Part shown: one piece after another, positions 12,888 through 21,639 of the stretch
How positions within the stretch are numbered: the first letter of the stretch is position 1
Layout of the letters: every line of letters begins with the position of its first letter
DNA from: Rhizophagus clarus
Taxonomy: Eukaryota > Glomeromycota > Glomeromycetes > Glomerales > Glomeraceae
Assembly (NCBI GenBank): GCA_015698045.1
Contig: BLAL01000040.1
Location: forward strand, 474,501 to 538,500
Length of the DNA stretch: 64,000 nt
Direction: 5' to 3'
Made by a program: the position numbers and the translations under genes
Notes under the pieces: model-generated
Told to the model about the DNA's origin: nothing
Seen by the model: only the letters and a program-made list of their open reading frames with translations
The model's database searches: none

Positions 12888-12984
12888 CATAAAGACTGAT
12901 GACGAAGTAACTTTGTCACTAGGCATTTTTCATTTTTTTTTGTACAAAGGCTGATGACGAAGTAACTTTGTCACTAGGTATTAT
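12888..12984 (+). repeat. Tandem pair of hairpin-forming direct repeats
   Basis: Two copies of a ~38-bp unit, each holding CTGATGACGAAGTAACTTTG followed by TCACTAGG, lie between the polymerase region and the next gene. Within each copy TGACGAAGT and ACTTTGTCA can pair (one G:T), giving a small hairpin. The position between two same-strand genes suits a terminator, a promoter or an RNA-processing site. Which one is unknown. Confidence 0.6.
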
Positions 12985-13043
12985 TTATTTTTAGAAAAAA
13001 TCATAATTGAACATAACCTATATTAATGTATTAATAAAAAAAG

Positions 13044-13697
13044 ATGAGTGCTAATAGATATACTATTAATCCATTGACTGGTAGAACAATTCGTGTTGGC
13101 GGTTCAACATTCAATCAGCTAGTTATAGAAGCATATGATTATCTTGATAGCGGATTGGTTCAAAGAGCAACTGCACCTCCACTTACAGAAATAAGGCAAA
13201 GTTATCTCAATATAGAAACTGGACGTATGGTTCAATATGGGACTAGAACGTATTTTAATTTAATTCAAAGAGCTTATGAAATAATAGAAGATTACTATCT
13301 TGTTCCTCCAAGATTTGTAAAAATTGTGCAATCCTATCCTTCTCTATTATATTTACATGGTACTCAAAGAAGACTTGAATATATTGATGTTGCACTTAGA
13401 AGAGTTAACTTTTATGCTGAATGGAATCGGCTTAATCCAGAATATAGGCAAAGGGTTGAAGAAACACGCCAATTTGTTGAAAGAAGACAAAGAGAAACAT
13501 GCCAATTTGTTGAAAGAAGACAAAGAGAAACATGCCAATTTGTTGAAAGAAGACAAAGAGAAACACAACAAGAGGCACAATTAAGAAGGCTTGCCGAACT
13601 TAACATTGCCTTATGTAAAGAGTGCCAAATGCCTGTAAATCTTAATACGTTACCTGAAAATGGTCTTTGTAAAGACTGCAGTAAAGAAAAAATATAA
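13044..13697 (+). CDS. Polinton accessory protein with two NP.TGR-type motifs and a zinc ribbon
   Basis: 217 codons. Two related N-terminal units are visible: residues 8-35 (INPLTGRTIRVGGSTFNQL) and about 50-78 (YLNIETGRMVQYGTRTYFNL). Short NP.TGR..R.GG.T...L units of this kind occur in proteins of giant DNA viruses; this is from memory and the function is unknown. Residues about 145-180 are three to four copies of an 11-aa unit (ETCQFVERRQR, 33 bp in DNA at about 13470-13570), predicted to form a charged coiled coil. The C-terminus is a four-cysteine zinc ribbon (CKECQMPVN...GLCKDC). The gene is intact as read and sits between the polymerase region and a small helical gene. It may be a DNA- or capsid-associated factor. 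Confidence 0.65.
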   Translation: MSANRYTINPLTGRTIRVGGSTFNQLVIEAYDYLDSGLVQRATAPPLTEIRQSYLNIETGRMVQYGTRTYFNLIQRAYEIIEDYYLVPPRFVKIVQSYPSLLYLHGTQRRLEYIDVALRRVNFYAEWNRLNPEYRQRVEETRQFVERRQRETCQFVERRQRETCQFVERRQRETQQEAQLRRLAELNIALCKECQMPVNLNTLPENGLCKDCSKEKI

Positions 13698-13751
13698 AAA
13701 AACAGGTAATTAAATTAATTTATTTTTTACATAGAAAATTTCGAATAAAAG

Positions 13752-14296
13752 ATGGTTGAGCAAATTAGAAAATACTGCCCAGTTTGTGGACTTGCATTGG
13801 CCAAACCAAGAAGAGGCTTATCTACTATTGAATTTCGATGTACAGTGCTGACATAGATAGCTTACATGAAAGTATATATAAGTTAATCAAAATATTTAGA
13901 TGTGTTTCACAAGATGATGAACTTACTTTTGCCTTTACTCGAGACTATGAGTATCAGCTAGAATATGAAGATTTTGAGTCGATTAAAATTTGGCTACTTA
14001 AACAGATTAATGAGCTGGATAGAGATGTAGGGGAAAAAGCTTTATATCGATTATTATTTGATTTATATGCAGAAGAAGGGATAAATGAACCCTTTGCTGT
14101 ATTTTATGATATATATTGCGACAGAGTAAATAATTCATTAAGCAAAAATTTTGTTTCCCGTGCATTGAGGGCCCTTGGCCTAGTAACGAAAATGTCAAGA
14201 ATAGTAGTAAATGGCAGGGAAAAAAGTATTATATCTATAAATGCGACTAGAGAAGAGTTGCTTGAGCTTTTTAGAAAGAATGGAATAGACTATTGA
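13752..14296 (+). CDS. Small winged-helix-like Polinton protein with a Cys-pair peptide upstream
   Basis: The main frame (from 13838, 152 codons) is rich in helices and ends in a winged-helix-like segment, NSLSKNFVSRALRALGLVTK, resembling the segment seen in the C-terminal part of the helicase region. A short peptide with a CPVC pair starts at the ATG at 13752, just upstream. I do not recognise the family. Duplex-DNA binding or regulation would be a reasonable guess from the winged-helix look. Its 3' end overlaps by about 25 bases the convergent minus-strand gene at 14271-14870. Confidence 0.5.
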
Positions 14297-14870
14297 TTCC
14301 TACCTGCAAGATAGGCTTCTTCATTAAGCCATCATTGAATAGTTTTAAAAGTGCTTCGATGCCTTCTATTATTTTTTTATCACTTAAAGGGCGCTCATTC
14401 AAAAGTTCTCTATATTGATCAAAAGGTGATACTGATACTGGAAAGTTGTCTCTAGTAACATATACATTCTTAACTTGAGATAGGAATTTCTTATATTCAT
14501 CTCCAAGAGTACGATCATTTATTCCATAAGCTTCTCTAAAAACATATTTAGCCCAAATATCTGAATTTTTTGCCTTCGATAAGGCGTCTTGTTTCAAGTA
14601 AAGTTTACGTTCCTTAGGAGAAGGAAAGTTCTGGGCAAATTCCTCTAACAAATTATTCTTTTTAGCTTCAGCTATTGCCTTCTGTCCATAAGAAGTAAAT
14701 CGACTAAGATCATTCTTAGATGATTCTAAAATCGTTCTAGAATCATTCTTGGATGATCTTAGATCGATCTTAAATGAATCTGTGATCGTTCTAGAATCAT
14801 TCTTGGATGATCTTAGATCGATCTTAGATGAACACGTGATCATTCTAGAATCATTATTGGATGATTCCAT
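14271..14870 (-). CDS. Polinton protein with N-terminal SSKNDSRTI repeats
   Basis: 199 codons. The N-terminal third consists of three to four copies of a ~21-aa unit (SSKNDSRTI...KIDLR), which shows as ~63-bp direct repeats at about 14700-14870 and looks recently amplified. The rest (residues about 70-199: KERKLYLKQDALSKAKNSD, YGINDRTLGDEYKKFL) is helical with no recognised domain. It is encoded just downstream of the packaging ATPase on the same strand and could be its partner or a minor virion protein. That is inference from position only. Confidence 0.5.
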   Translation of the reverse strand: MESSNNDSRMITCSSKIDLRSSKNDSRTITDSFKIDLRSSKNDSRTILESSKNDLSRFTSYGQKAIAEAKKNNLLEEFAQNFPSPKERKLYLKQDALSKAKNSDIWAKYVFREAYGINDRTLGDEYKKFLSQVKNVYVTRDNFPVSVSPFDQYRELLNERPLSDKKIIEGIEALLKLFNDGLMKKPILQVGINSLFHSF

Positions 14871-14894
14871 AATAGTTCTAAGGCTAGTATCCCA

Positions 14895-15563
14895 TCAAAC
14901 TCTAATTGATAGGGGATCAGTTTTAGGATGTCTTAAGTCAAATACTATGAATTCTCTACTTAAAGTTAGTTCGTCAATTATTGGAGCAAGAGAATCTGAT
15001 TCATTTGTATATTGTCTAATAATACGCTTTGTATCACTTAAACTGCCATGCCCACCATGTAGAAAAATATAATTTACATTTTTCCGAATTGCTTTTGGAA
15101 TAGCATAAAATCTTTGGACTACATAAATAGCTGAAATATTTCTGTGTCGTCCATGAGTAAAATAGCCAGTTATTTTTTCTTGGATATTTTTAGGGGCATC
15201 CATTAAATCCTCAAATATAACTACAGTAGCAATTTTGGGATCAAAGTCTTCTACATCTGGCATTTGGTGATATGAGATTGCTTCGAATGTTACACTCTCA
15301 TCATCATCAAAGAAATCCTTTACTATTTGCCATTTAGGTTCGTCTAAATATCTACCAATAAGAACTATTTCATCACAAAGAATATATCGAGTCCCATCCT
15401 CTTTGGCTTTTGCGTCTCCCATTAGTAAATTAATAAGCATAGTAGTCTTTCCAGAATCTGAGCTACCAGCTACAGCAAGACGAAAAAGCCATATTGGAGC
15501 ATATTCATTTCCTTGCCTAGTATCACTACTATATTCATCCAAATTATACACATATAAGTCCAT
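14895..15563 (-). CDS. A32/FtsK-HerA-type genome-packaging ATPase
   Basis: 223 codons from the ATG at 15563 (a TTG three codons earlier is less likely as a start). Walker A reads AGSSDSGKTTMLINLL near residues 30-45, and Walker B reads ATVVIFEDLMDAP near residues 113-125, followed by a HGRHRNISAIYVVQRF strand-helix typical of poxvirus A32-like and Polinton packaging ATPases. The predicted role is to pump element DNA into a particle. It is divergently placed to the coiled-coil gene at 15604, 40 bases away, so the short spacer probably holds promoters for both. The frame looks whole. Its presence supports the view that the ancestral element made virions. Confidence 0.85.
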   Translation of the reverse strand: MDLYVYNLDEYSSDTRQGNEYAPIWLFRLAVAGSSDSGKTTMLINLLMGDAKAKEDGTRYILCDEIVLIGRYLDEPKWQIVKDFFDDDESVTFEAISYHQMPDVEDFDPKIATVVIFEDLMDAPKNIQEKITGYFTHGRHRNISAIYVVQRFYAIPKAIRKNVNYIFLHGGHGSLSDTKRIIRQYTNESDSLAPIIDELTLSREFIVFDLRHPKTDPLSIRV

Positions 15564-15603
15564 TTTAAGCAATTAGTAGTATATAGTATATAGTATATTC
15601 AAA

Positions 15604-16254
15604 ATGGCATATGTTCCCACTGATCCTACAGGGCCCCCTTCAGCACATTTAGTAGCAATGGATATTAATCAGCTAATTAATGCACTTAAGAATGATGCAG
15701 ATGCCCTGCTGGTAAATGGTCGAATGACTATTACACCAAATCTTATAAATATTAATCACGAGATTAAGCACATTATTGGATTGATTATAGCTCATGGTAT
15801 ACAGGTTGAAGAAAAAGCAAGACAAACTAGGGAAGAGCTTGATACTGCGACTGGCTTATTAAAGTATTTGCAAGAAGTGACCAATGCTAGAGAACGTGCG
15901 ATTCATGGTATTAGACAATGTCTTATTGCATGTCGAAATGAGAGGAACGGATTGCAAAATGAGAGAAATCATCTGGTAAATGCAAATCGTGATCAAGCTA
16001 ATCAATTACAAGATCAGCAAGTACGGCAAAGAAGAATTAGGAATACTTTGCAACAAAGAAATAATAGATTAACACACCAACTTGCAATAGAACGACTTAC
16101 ATCTAGAAACTTGTGGCGAATTCGTGATAAAATGCAAGCACAATTGGCTGCTCTTAGAATTCAGGCGCAGTGGTTTCAAATTAGACAAGCGGGACCTATA
16201 ATTAACAATCCTCATCTGGATAATCCACAAGTAATATGGCTACTGTTGCAATAG
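15604..16254 (+). CDS. Coiled-coil protein upstream of the Gag-like gene
   Basis: 216 codons. Residues about 80-190 are dense in Glu, Arg, Gln and Asn with heptad-like spacing (EEKARQTREELDTATGLLKY, RNERNGLQNERNHLVNANRD), so a long coiled coil is expected. The N-terminus is short and Pro-rich. The frame ends 19 bases inside the start of the Gag-like gene, the only gene overlap of this kind in the element, suggesting co-expression. Its 3' end is conserved in the second Polinton relic (near 32100-32160), so the pair is a stable part of the family. A structural or scaffold role is an inference. No enzymatic motif was seen. Confidence 0.6.
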   Translation: MAYVPTDPTGPPSAHLVAMDINQLINALKNDADALLVNGRMTITPNLININHEIKHIIGLIIAHGIQVEEKARQTREELDTATGLLKYLQEVTNARERAIHGIRQCLIACRNERNGLQNERNHLVNANRDQANQLQDQQVRQRRIRNTLQQRNNRLTHQLAIERLTSRNLWRIRDKMQAQLAALRIQAQWFQIRQAGPIINNPHLDNPQVIWLLLQ

Positions 16255-17690
16255 GAATGCCAGTTTTTGCTGGAAATGATGACGATGATCTTGAGAGATT
16301 CTTTGAGTTATATAAGGGCTATATTCATAGTATTGGAATTGATCCATTGGCTGTTGCTGGTAATCCAGCGGGTTGGGAGAAAGCTATGGGTATACTTCGT
16401 GCTTGCTTAACTGGTCCAGCTGCCAGATGGTATGATAGTAATATTTTAGGAAAGAGAGTTAAGCTTAGAAATATTCTTCTTCGTCTTGCACATGGTGATG
16501 AGGCGGCATTTAAGGCTTTGGCTGGTAATGCTGCTAATTGTCCAGTAAATACATGGGTTAACCCTTCTGGTGCAAGAAATATTATGGCACCTGGTGGTGT
16601 AGGTGCTAATGTTCTAGTTACTAATGTCTGGCCTGATTATGCCATAGAAGGGAATAGAGATATTTGGCTAAATCGGGCTGGTATGGAGTTTACTAATGAC
16701 CCTCTTAACCACAATGTTGTTGGTGGTGCAGCTGGAGCTGGTGTTGCAATTGCTGGTGGAGCAGGTGTCGGTCATGCATATGTAATCTCAGCTTTTCCCT
16801 GTCATGTTTTTATTAAAATGCGCAATGAATTTCCTACACAACAGAATGCCAGACGCCAGTTAAGGTTTGGCAATCTTTTTCAAGAAAACATGCCTGTTCA
16901 AGATTTCTATGATAAAGTTAGAAGAAGTGCTGAGTTATTAGGCTATGGTAATGATGTTTTAGTTAATCAGTTTCTAAGAGGTCTGAATGATGATTGTGCT
17001 ATTGAGGCTGAAAGAATTGGTGCTGAACAGAATATAGAGGAATTGGTAGGTCTTCTTGAACGAGTTGAAAAAAGAAAGACTGAATTACGTCTTGGTAGAG
17101 AAAAACAAGAAAATATATGTTATCAGAGGGATAGACAAATTATTCCAGAGCAGTTGCCACCAGTTAGTCAGGAGCCAGTTATATTAAAACCAGTCCAACA
17201 TCATGCAGTTACCCAAGGAGAGATGAGTCGTTTATTGCAACAACAGGCTGAAGGGTTTCAATCCCAAATTCGTCAATTACAGGAGAGTCTTAAGGCTCGA
17301 GATGTAAAGCCTGTTTATAGACCTAAGTCTAAACTTCTATATCATGATGATTGGGAACTTTATGCACAGGATTCATATCCTGATGAAGGTCCTAATCCGT
17401 TTGGTGACAATAAGATGGATGATAGGCAGTTACAACAGCTATTCGATTATGCATCAGGTGGACCTGCTCCTAAACATACATTAGAACAAAGATTAGCTGG
17501 TAAGATTGCTAAAAGAATCGCAAAAGCTAGAGAAAGACGTGAAGATGCAGAGTTAAATAGGGCAATGCATGAACTTTCCTTGGATGATCATGATGATCCT
17601 ATGGATACTTCCAATGCTATTCGGGGTGTACCTATAGAACTTGTTCAAGGTGAGAATGGAGAAATTATGCTTGTCCAAAAAAAAAGATAG
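16236..17690 (+). CDS. Gag-like structural protein of the Polinton
   Basis: 484 codons. The N-terminal region has the layout of LTR-retrotransposon Gag (Retrotrans_gag): FAGNDDDDLERFFELYKGYI near residues 10-30, W at the start of a helix, LRACLTGPAARWYDS near 53-67, then NEFPTQQNARRQL...FGNLFQENMPVQDFYDKVRR and a FLRGLNDDCA block near 200-255. Between the halves lies a Gly/Ala-rich segment (GGAAGAGVAIAGGAGVGHA) not usual in Gag. The C-terminal half is coiled-coil then basic (RIAKARERRED), with no CCHC knuckle seen. A Gag-type capsid in a Polinton is unexpected, since double-jelly-roll capsids are the rule. The same gene occurs in the relic at 25.7-32.2 kb. Identification is by eye from the motif pattern. 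Confidence 0.65.
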   Translation: MATVAIGMPVFAGNDDDDLERFFELYKGYIHSIGIDPLAVAGNPAGWEKAMGILRACLTGPAARWYDSNILGKRVKLRNILLRLAHGDEAAFKALAGNAANCPVNTWVNPSGARNIMAPGGVGANVLVTNVWPDYAIEGNRDIWLNRAGMEFTNDPLNHNVVGGAAGAGVAIAGGAGVGHAYVISAFPCHVFIKMRNEFPTQQNARRQLRFGNLFQENMPVQDFYDKVRRSAELLGYGNDVLVNQFLRGLNDDCAIEAERIGAEQNIEELVGLLERVEKRKTELRLGREKQENICYQRDRQIIPEQLPPVSQEPVILKPVQHHAVTQGEMSRLLQQQAEGFQSQIRQLQESLKARDVKPVYRPKSKLLYHDDWELYAQDSYPDEGPNPFGDNKMDDRQLQQLFDYASGGPAPKHTLEQRLAGKIAKRIAKARERREDAELNRAMHELSLDDHDDPMDTSNAIRGVPIELVQGENGEIMLVQKKR

Positions 17691-17734
17691 TTTCAAATAA
17701 AGGTAAGACGTCAAACCCTAGTTCTGCATCTAAA

Positions 17735-18388
17735 TTGACATCTAAATTGACATCTAAATTGATATCTAAATCGCCATCTAAATCGACTGGGGTGGTGAAA
17801 ATTCCACCAACAAACTTTACTAAAACAGAGCTTATAAATCTTCTAAAGCTTGCTGATATCAAAAAGATTATTCAAAAGATTGTCTATAAAATATTAGAAA
17901 ATTATGAAAGCGCTCCTCAAGAACAACCAGAAGTACAAGAGGAATATTTAGGTCCAATGGCTATGGATATTGATGTTGCTCGATTAGAAAATACTAAGGA
18001 TCTTTTGGCTATAAATGGAAATGTAAATGGGATAGATATTCAGTGTCTAGCCGATTCCTGTGCTAATGTCTCTTGGATCCAAGAAGAAGCAGTTCCAGAA
18101 CTAAAACTAAAAGCCGATAAATATATAAAGCATAGCATTACTGGTGCGTCAGGGCTAAGTGAAACACTTGGTATAGTAAAAAATGTATCGATAGAGCTTT
18201 TACCAGGATGTATTATTAAAGAAGACCTTGTAGTTCTGAAAGGATATAAGCATAGAGAAATTGGTTTGAGCCGAACATGTCTTAAAAGGTATAATTATGA
18301 TATTCATGAATCTAGAAAGCATATCGCTCTTACTTGCAATAATAAAGACTATTTTATTCCCATAATTCCAGATGCAAATCGAACATAA
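17735..18388 (+). pseudogene. Retropepsin-like aspartic protease region
   Basis: The frame follows the Gag-like gene directly, the gag-pro order of retroelements, and opens without an ATG. An Ala/Ser/Lys-rich linker (with a 12-bp TCTAAATTGACA-type repeat in DNA) is followed by a helix (KTELINLLKLADIKKII) and, near residues 100-115, a retropepsin-style block CLADSCANVSWI preceded by a strand-rich stretch. Downstream SITGASGLSETLG and HREIGLSRTCLKRY resemble the flap and the second hydrophobic motif of pepsin-like retroviral enzymes. The expected role is cleavage of the Gag-like precursor. The relic copy at 26318-26644 (minus) carries the same linker and helix. Treated here as a fossil part. 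Confidence 0.6.
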
Positions 18389-18455
18389 AAAAAAAATATA
18401 AAATTAGATCCATTCAACATATTCTAAGGGTAATCTGGATCTTCATCAAAATTAC

Positions 18456-18980
18456 TTAGATCTTCTGAATACTCTGATTGCCAGTTTGCAGGATCGTCTG
18501 GATCTTCATCTCCCCAGTAATCTGGTTGCCAAATTGGAGGAAAAAATCATGTATTTGTGAGTTAGTAAACTCTGAATCAGAATCAGTTTCTAGTCTATGA
18601 GTAGGAGGTTGGATACGACCACGTCCATATATTTTAATAAATGCTTTTAATACGCTATTAGCTGTCTTATTTTTGATAGGCTCAGCATCTACTCGTCTTC
18701 TGGATATTTCTACTACTACGAGAAAATAATGGTATCCCTTGGGGTCTATAGGCATTTCTCCTAAATCAGACTGCTAAGTAGCATTTTCTTTCCAGACGAT
18801 TACTTTTGGACGTTCAGATCTTTTTTCTTTAAGAGGTTTTCGATAGATGTTATAATGCTCTTGATCTTTAAGAAGACGTGCTGGTACCCCTGATAGGTTA
18901 TAAAATTTGTAATACCTCTCTAAAGGGGTCATATTGTTTAAAATTAAAGATTTACTTCTAGAATTCAAATTTGTGGTCAT
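18456..18980 (-). pseudogene. Retroviral-type (rve) integrase region of the Polinton
   Basis: Minus-strand pieces match the integrase shared by Polintons and LTR elements: MTPLERYYKFYNLSGVPARL in the N-terminal region, PKGYHYFLVVVEISRRRVDA around the first catalytic Asp, and RLETDSDSEFTN around the second (D.G.EF in the family). A strongly acidic tail with D-E-D-P-D-D words is encoded at about 18410-18540, and a related acidic tail is found at about 25840-25960 in the relic copy. The enzyme would insert the element and generate the short target duplication. Fossil, not whole. Confidence 0.75.
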
Positions 18981-19269
18981 GATAGAGATATATTGTGCAA
19001 AGTGTAAAAAGAAGACAGAAACATCTTCAGAAGTTCAAGATATGACTGATAAAGGTCGATATTGAATTCATGGTGATTGTACTATTTGTGGAACACATAA
19101 GAACACCCTTACTGGTGAAAATTGGGAGGTTAAAATACATAGTAAAAGAGAAATTCTAGACGCTAAGAAAGAGAGAAAAAAGACGGCTATGAATAAGAAG
19201 GCTAGGAAGCTTAGTTTTAAGATTTTAGATGCTAATGAGAATGTTCAGACTTATATTAAAAGTATTTAA
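18979..19269 (+). pseudogene. DUF5679-like zinc-ribbon protein
   Basis: Starting at ATG 18979, divergent from the integrase, the plus strand encodes YCAKCKKKTE and, about 35 codons on, GDCTICGTHKN, followed by a Lys/Arg-rich tail. Two CxxC pairs with this spacing and the intervening charged segment recall the DUF5679 zinc ribbon found in large DNA viruses. Molecular role unknown. It is the last gene before the right TIR. Not intact as it stands. Confidence 0.5.
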
Positions 19270-19288
19270 GAGAAGCGACAAAAGAGGG

Positions 19289-19947
19289 TTAATTACGATT
19301 TTTTTTTCAGGTATATTTGTATGCTATTGGAAGGCGCAGTCTTAGGGCAATAGGTTATCTGATATGAGGACTGATGATCCGTATATATAGGAGATCAGAC
19401 CAGGGTCATCAACCTAGAAGAGATGTTATATATACCAAATATTTTGGTCTAAAGAGCAGGTATTGCTCTTAGGATCAAATTAGGACCACTTTTTAGACCA
19501 GGAAAATAGTAAAATTGACATTCTGAAGGCTTTAGAAATGTAAAATCGATACTTTTGGATCTGGTTCTTTGGTCTGAAAGATTTTTCCAAAAAGTTTTAT
19601 ATATTATAAGCGTTATATATGTATATGGTATCTGGAGTTGGATAATATTTTTGGGAATTGTCTTTAGACCATTAGACCACACTGATGTTGTATATGATTT
19701 TGCCTTTATTTCGTGATTTTGATGGTTATTTGATATGTTTTCTGGTCTGAGGACTGGTCTGAGGATGGTCTGAGGAATATATATAAGAGTTCAGACCAGG
19801 GGATATGGTATTTATCTATGGTATTGTTAGAGACGTGCCGTAAAGGCGCTGGAAGGCTAATTGGATAGGAGATCTGGTATAGATCCCCGCGAAGAGGGGA
19901 TGTATATGGGGGCTTTAGCCACCACTACCGGAGGATAGTCCCGACAA
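19289..19947 (-). repeat. Right terminal inverted repeat of the Polinton
   Basis: Reverse complement of 7128-7786, ending at the second CCTTGAG copy. By eye the outer ~210 bp differ from the left copy at about a dozen sites, most of them C/T or G/A changes, as expected from decay of methylated cytosines. Confidence 0.9.
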
Positions 19948-19954
19948 CCTTGAG

Positions 19955-20077
19955 CATTTCATTAAAGTTTTCTAAAGAAATTATCTCTTGTTCAAACTCA
20001 TCAAAGCTCATTTTATCATTATCTGAAAAAAATAGAGAAGGTGGAGGAGAAGATATTTCGTATTCTTATTCTGACAT
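19955..20077 (-). pseudogene. 5' end of the repeat-family gene interrupted by the Polinton
   Basis: Read from Met at 20077 on the minus strand: MSE, a stop, then EYEISSPPPSLFFSDNDKMS and FDEFEQEIISLENFNEMLK up to the target site. The sequence beyond the Polinton at 7127 continues in the same direction (VGNNYEAFEGQNEII). This fixes the order of events: gene copy first, Polinton later. The early stop shows the gene copy is dead. Confidence 0.6.
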
Positions 20078-20385
20078 TATGAGTTGTATATTTTTCTCTT
20101 GATCAAAAATTAGCCAACTTCAAAGCCAAGATGCAAGTTATTAAAGACTTTTTTTTATTTAAGTAAAGACATGAATCTTTTTTTTATCTCAATCCATCAA
20201 TTTTCTTAGTATTATGAACTGCAGTTAGACAACATTTTTGTACGTTAAATTATAGTCAAAGTTTTGTTTGCCAAATGAATCAGGTATAGTAAAAGTTGCT
20301 CAATATTTATCCAATTTCAATAAAAATTTGTAAACAATAAATTTAAAGAAATAAAAGATTTTTTGTAAAATTTAAATGAAGGTTA

Positions 20386-21620
20386 TTATGTAGAATTTTT
20401 TTTTTGGCTTATAAACCATTTTATCAAAACCAATAAAAAAGTATGCCGATCATATACTAAAATATACTCCCCATGCCGATCCCTGATATGATTACTGACT
20501 GTTAATGTTTTAAGATTGGATTTTAAATTAGCTAATAAAGGTTTTATTTCTAATGTTTGATCAATCATATAAAATGTATAATTCTACTGTGTAGCACAAT
20601 CTGGAAGGGGAGCCTTAAACTTAATTTCTTCAATTCAAAAGTATTCTTTTAGTTTATCTATTTGCTTAGGAGAGTTTCTAACTATACTAATAAATGTACG
20701 TAGTTTTTTAACAGATTCAGAAATTATATTTGTATTAAATGCTACTCCTACAACTAGATTTAAAATATGGGCTGAACAGCGATAATGGTGAAATTCTGAT
20801 AAGTTAAGAGTTATCTTAATTTCTCGTGTTGCAGCCAACATTTTTACTTCATTATCACTTGTAATGCCAATATATCTATTTTCAATTTTTAATTCTATAA
20901 CAACTTCAATTATAGCATTTTTTATTGTTATTGCATTATGAAGTGAAGGAATATTATATAATACATCTAATATGAAATAATCAAATTGCCAATTATCTTT
21001 TATAAAATGGATGGTTATTGCAAGAATACCTAATGATGTAATTGATGTCCACATATCCATATTTGCTTCTGTGCATCTTTAAATTTATTCATAATCATGC
21101 TTTTTACTGTATGTTGTGAAGGTAATTTATATCTTGGTTGGATAGATGATAAAAATTTTCTAAAATTTTTATTTTTGACAACTGTAAAAGGCTGCTGATC
21201 AGTGATAATCTAATTAATAAAAAGCTTATATTTTTCTTGTTACAATTCAGTAGCTCAGAATCCAAATTGTTTAACTTTAACGTTTGATTTATATGTATCA
21301 TAATTGGCTTTGTGATTTGCCTTTAAATGGCGTTCAAGAGTTGTAGTAAAATTATTTGCTGAAAGATGTAATTGCATATAATATAATTTTTAATATTATC
21401 TATCTTCCTCCTCCTCACTTATTTTTTCAAAATATTCCCAAATTTTAAAATGATATGGTTTAGATTTTTCTGTGATTTCTGTTTCAGCTTCAGTTATTGT
21501 TTCTTCATTTTCTTTATATAAAATTACAGGTACATCTTCATGACTATCATCAACAATTTCAACAAAACAATCAAATGAAAAGGTTTCATAATCATTTTGC
21601 TCCTCAGTTTCTTCAGCCAT
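20386..21620 (-). pseudogene. hAT-type transposase with BED-like zinc finger, degraded
   Basis: From the N-terminus: an acidic leader (21620-21396), a BED-type finger near 21270-21370 (FTTTLERHLKANHKANYDTY-like), then the RNase-H-like core at 20635-21060 with DMWTS, GITSDNEVKMLAATRE and YRCSAHILNLVVG, followed by a KKLRTFISIVRNSPKQIDKL helix. These are classic hAT signatures, and the CSAH.LNLVV block is particularly clear. The C-terminal dimerisation domain was not found downstream and the frames are interrupted, so the copy is dead. No terminal repeats were found. It lies about 300 bases beyond the start of the Polinton-split gene. Confidence 0.8.
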
Positions 21621-21639
21621 AATTTAAAAAATCAGATTA

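Larger units (their letters stand above)
7128..19947 (+). mobile_element. Polinton/Maverick-type element with a Gag-like module (fossil)
   Basis: A 12.8-kb element with long terminal inverted repeats and the flanking direct repeat CCTTGAG (7121-7127 and 19948-19954); Polintons usually make 6-bp duplications, so one of the seven bases may be chance. In order it holds an SF3 helicase, an OTU-like or polymerase N-terminal region, a PolB-type polymerase region, small zinc-ribbon and coiled-coil proteins, a packaging ATPase (minus), a Gag-like gene, a retropepsin-like protease, an integrase (minus) and a DUF5679-like zinc ribbon. Helicase, PolB, A32-type ATPase and rve integrase together define the Polinton class. 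No double-jelly-roll capsid was recognised. The outer about 210 bp of the two TIRs differ at roughly a dozen sites by eye, mostly transitions, so the insertion is moderately old. Some genes look whole, while others are broken, with several breaks in total. Confidence 0.9.

Noticed and set aside
13353-13606. Cys/Ser/Leu-rich minus-strand frames opposite the 11-aa repeats
   Set aside because: Shadow of the 33-bp repeat in the plus-strand gene.
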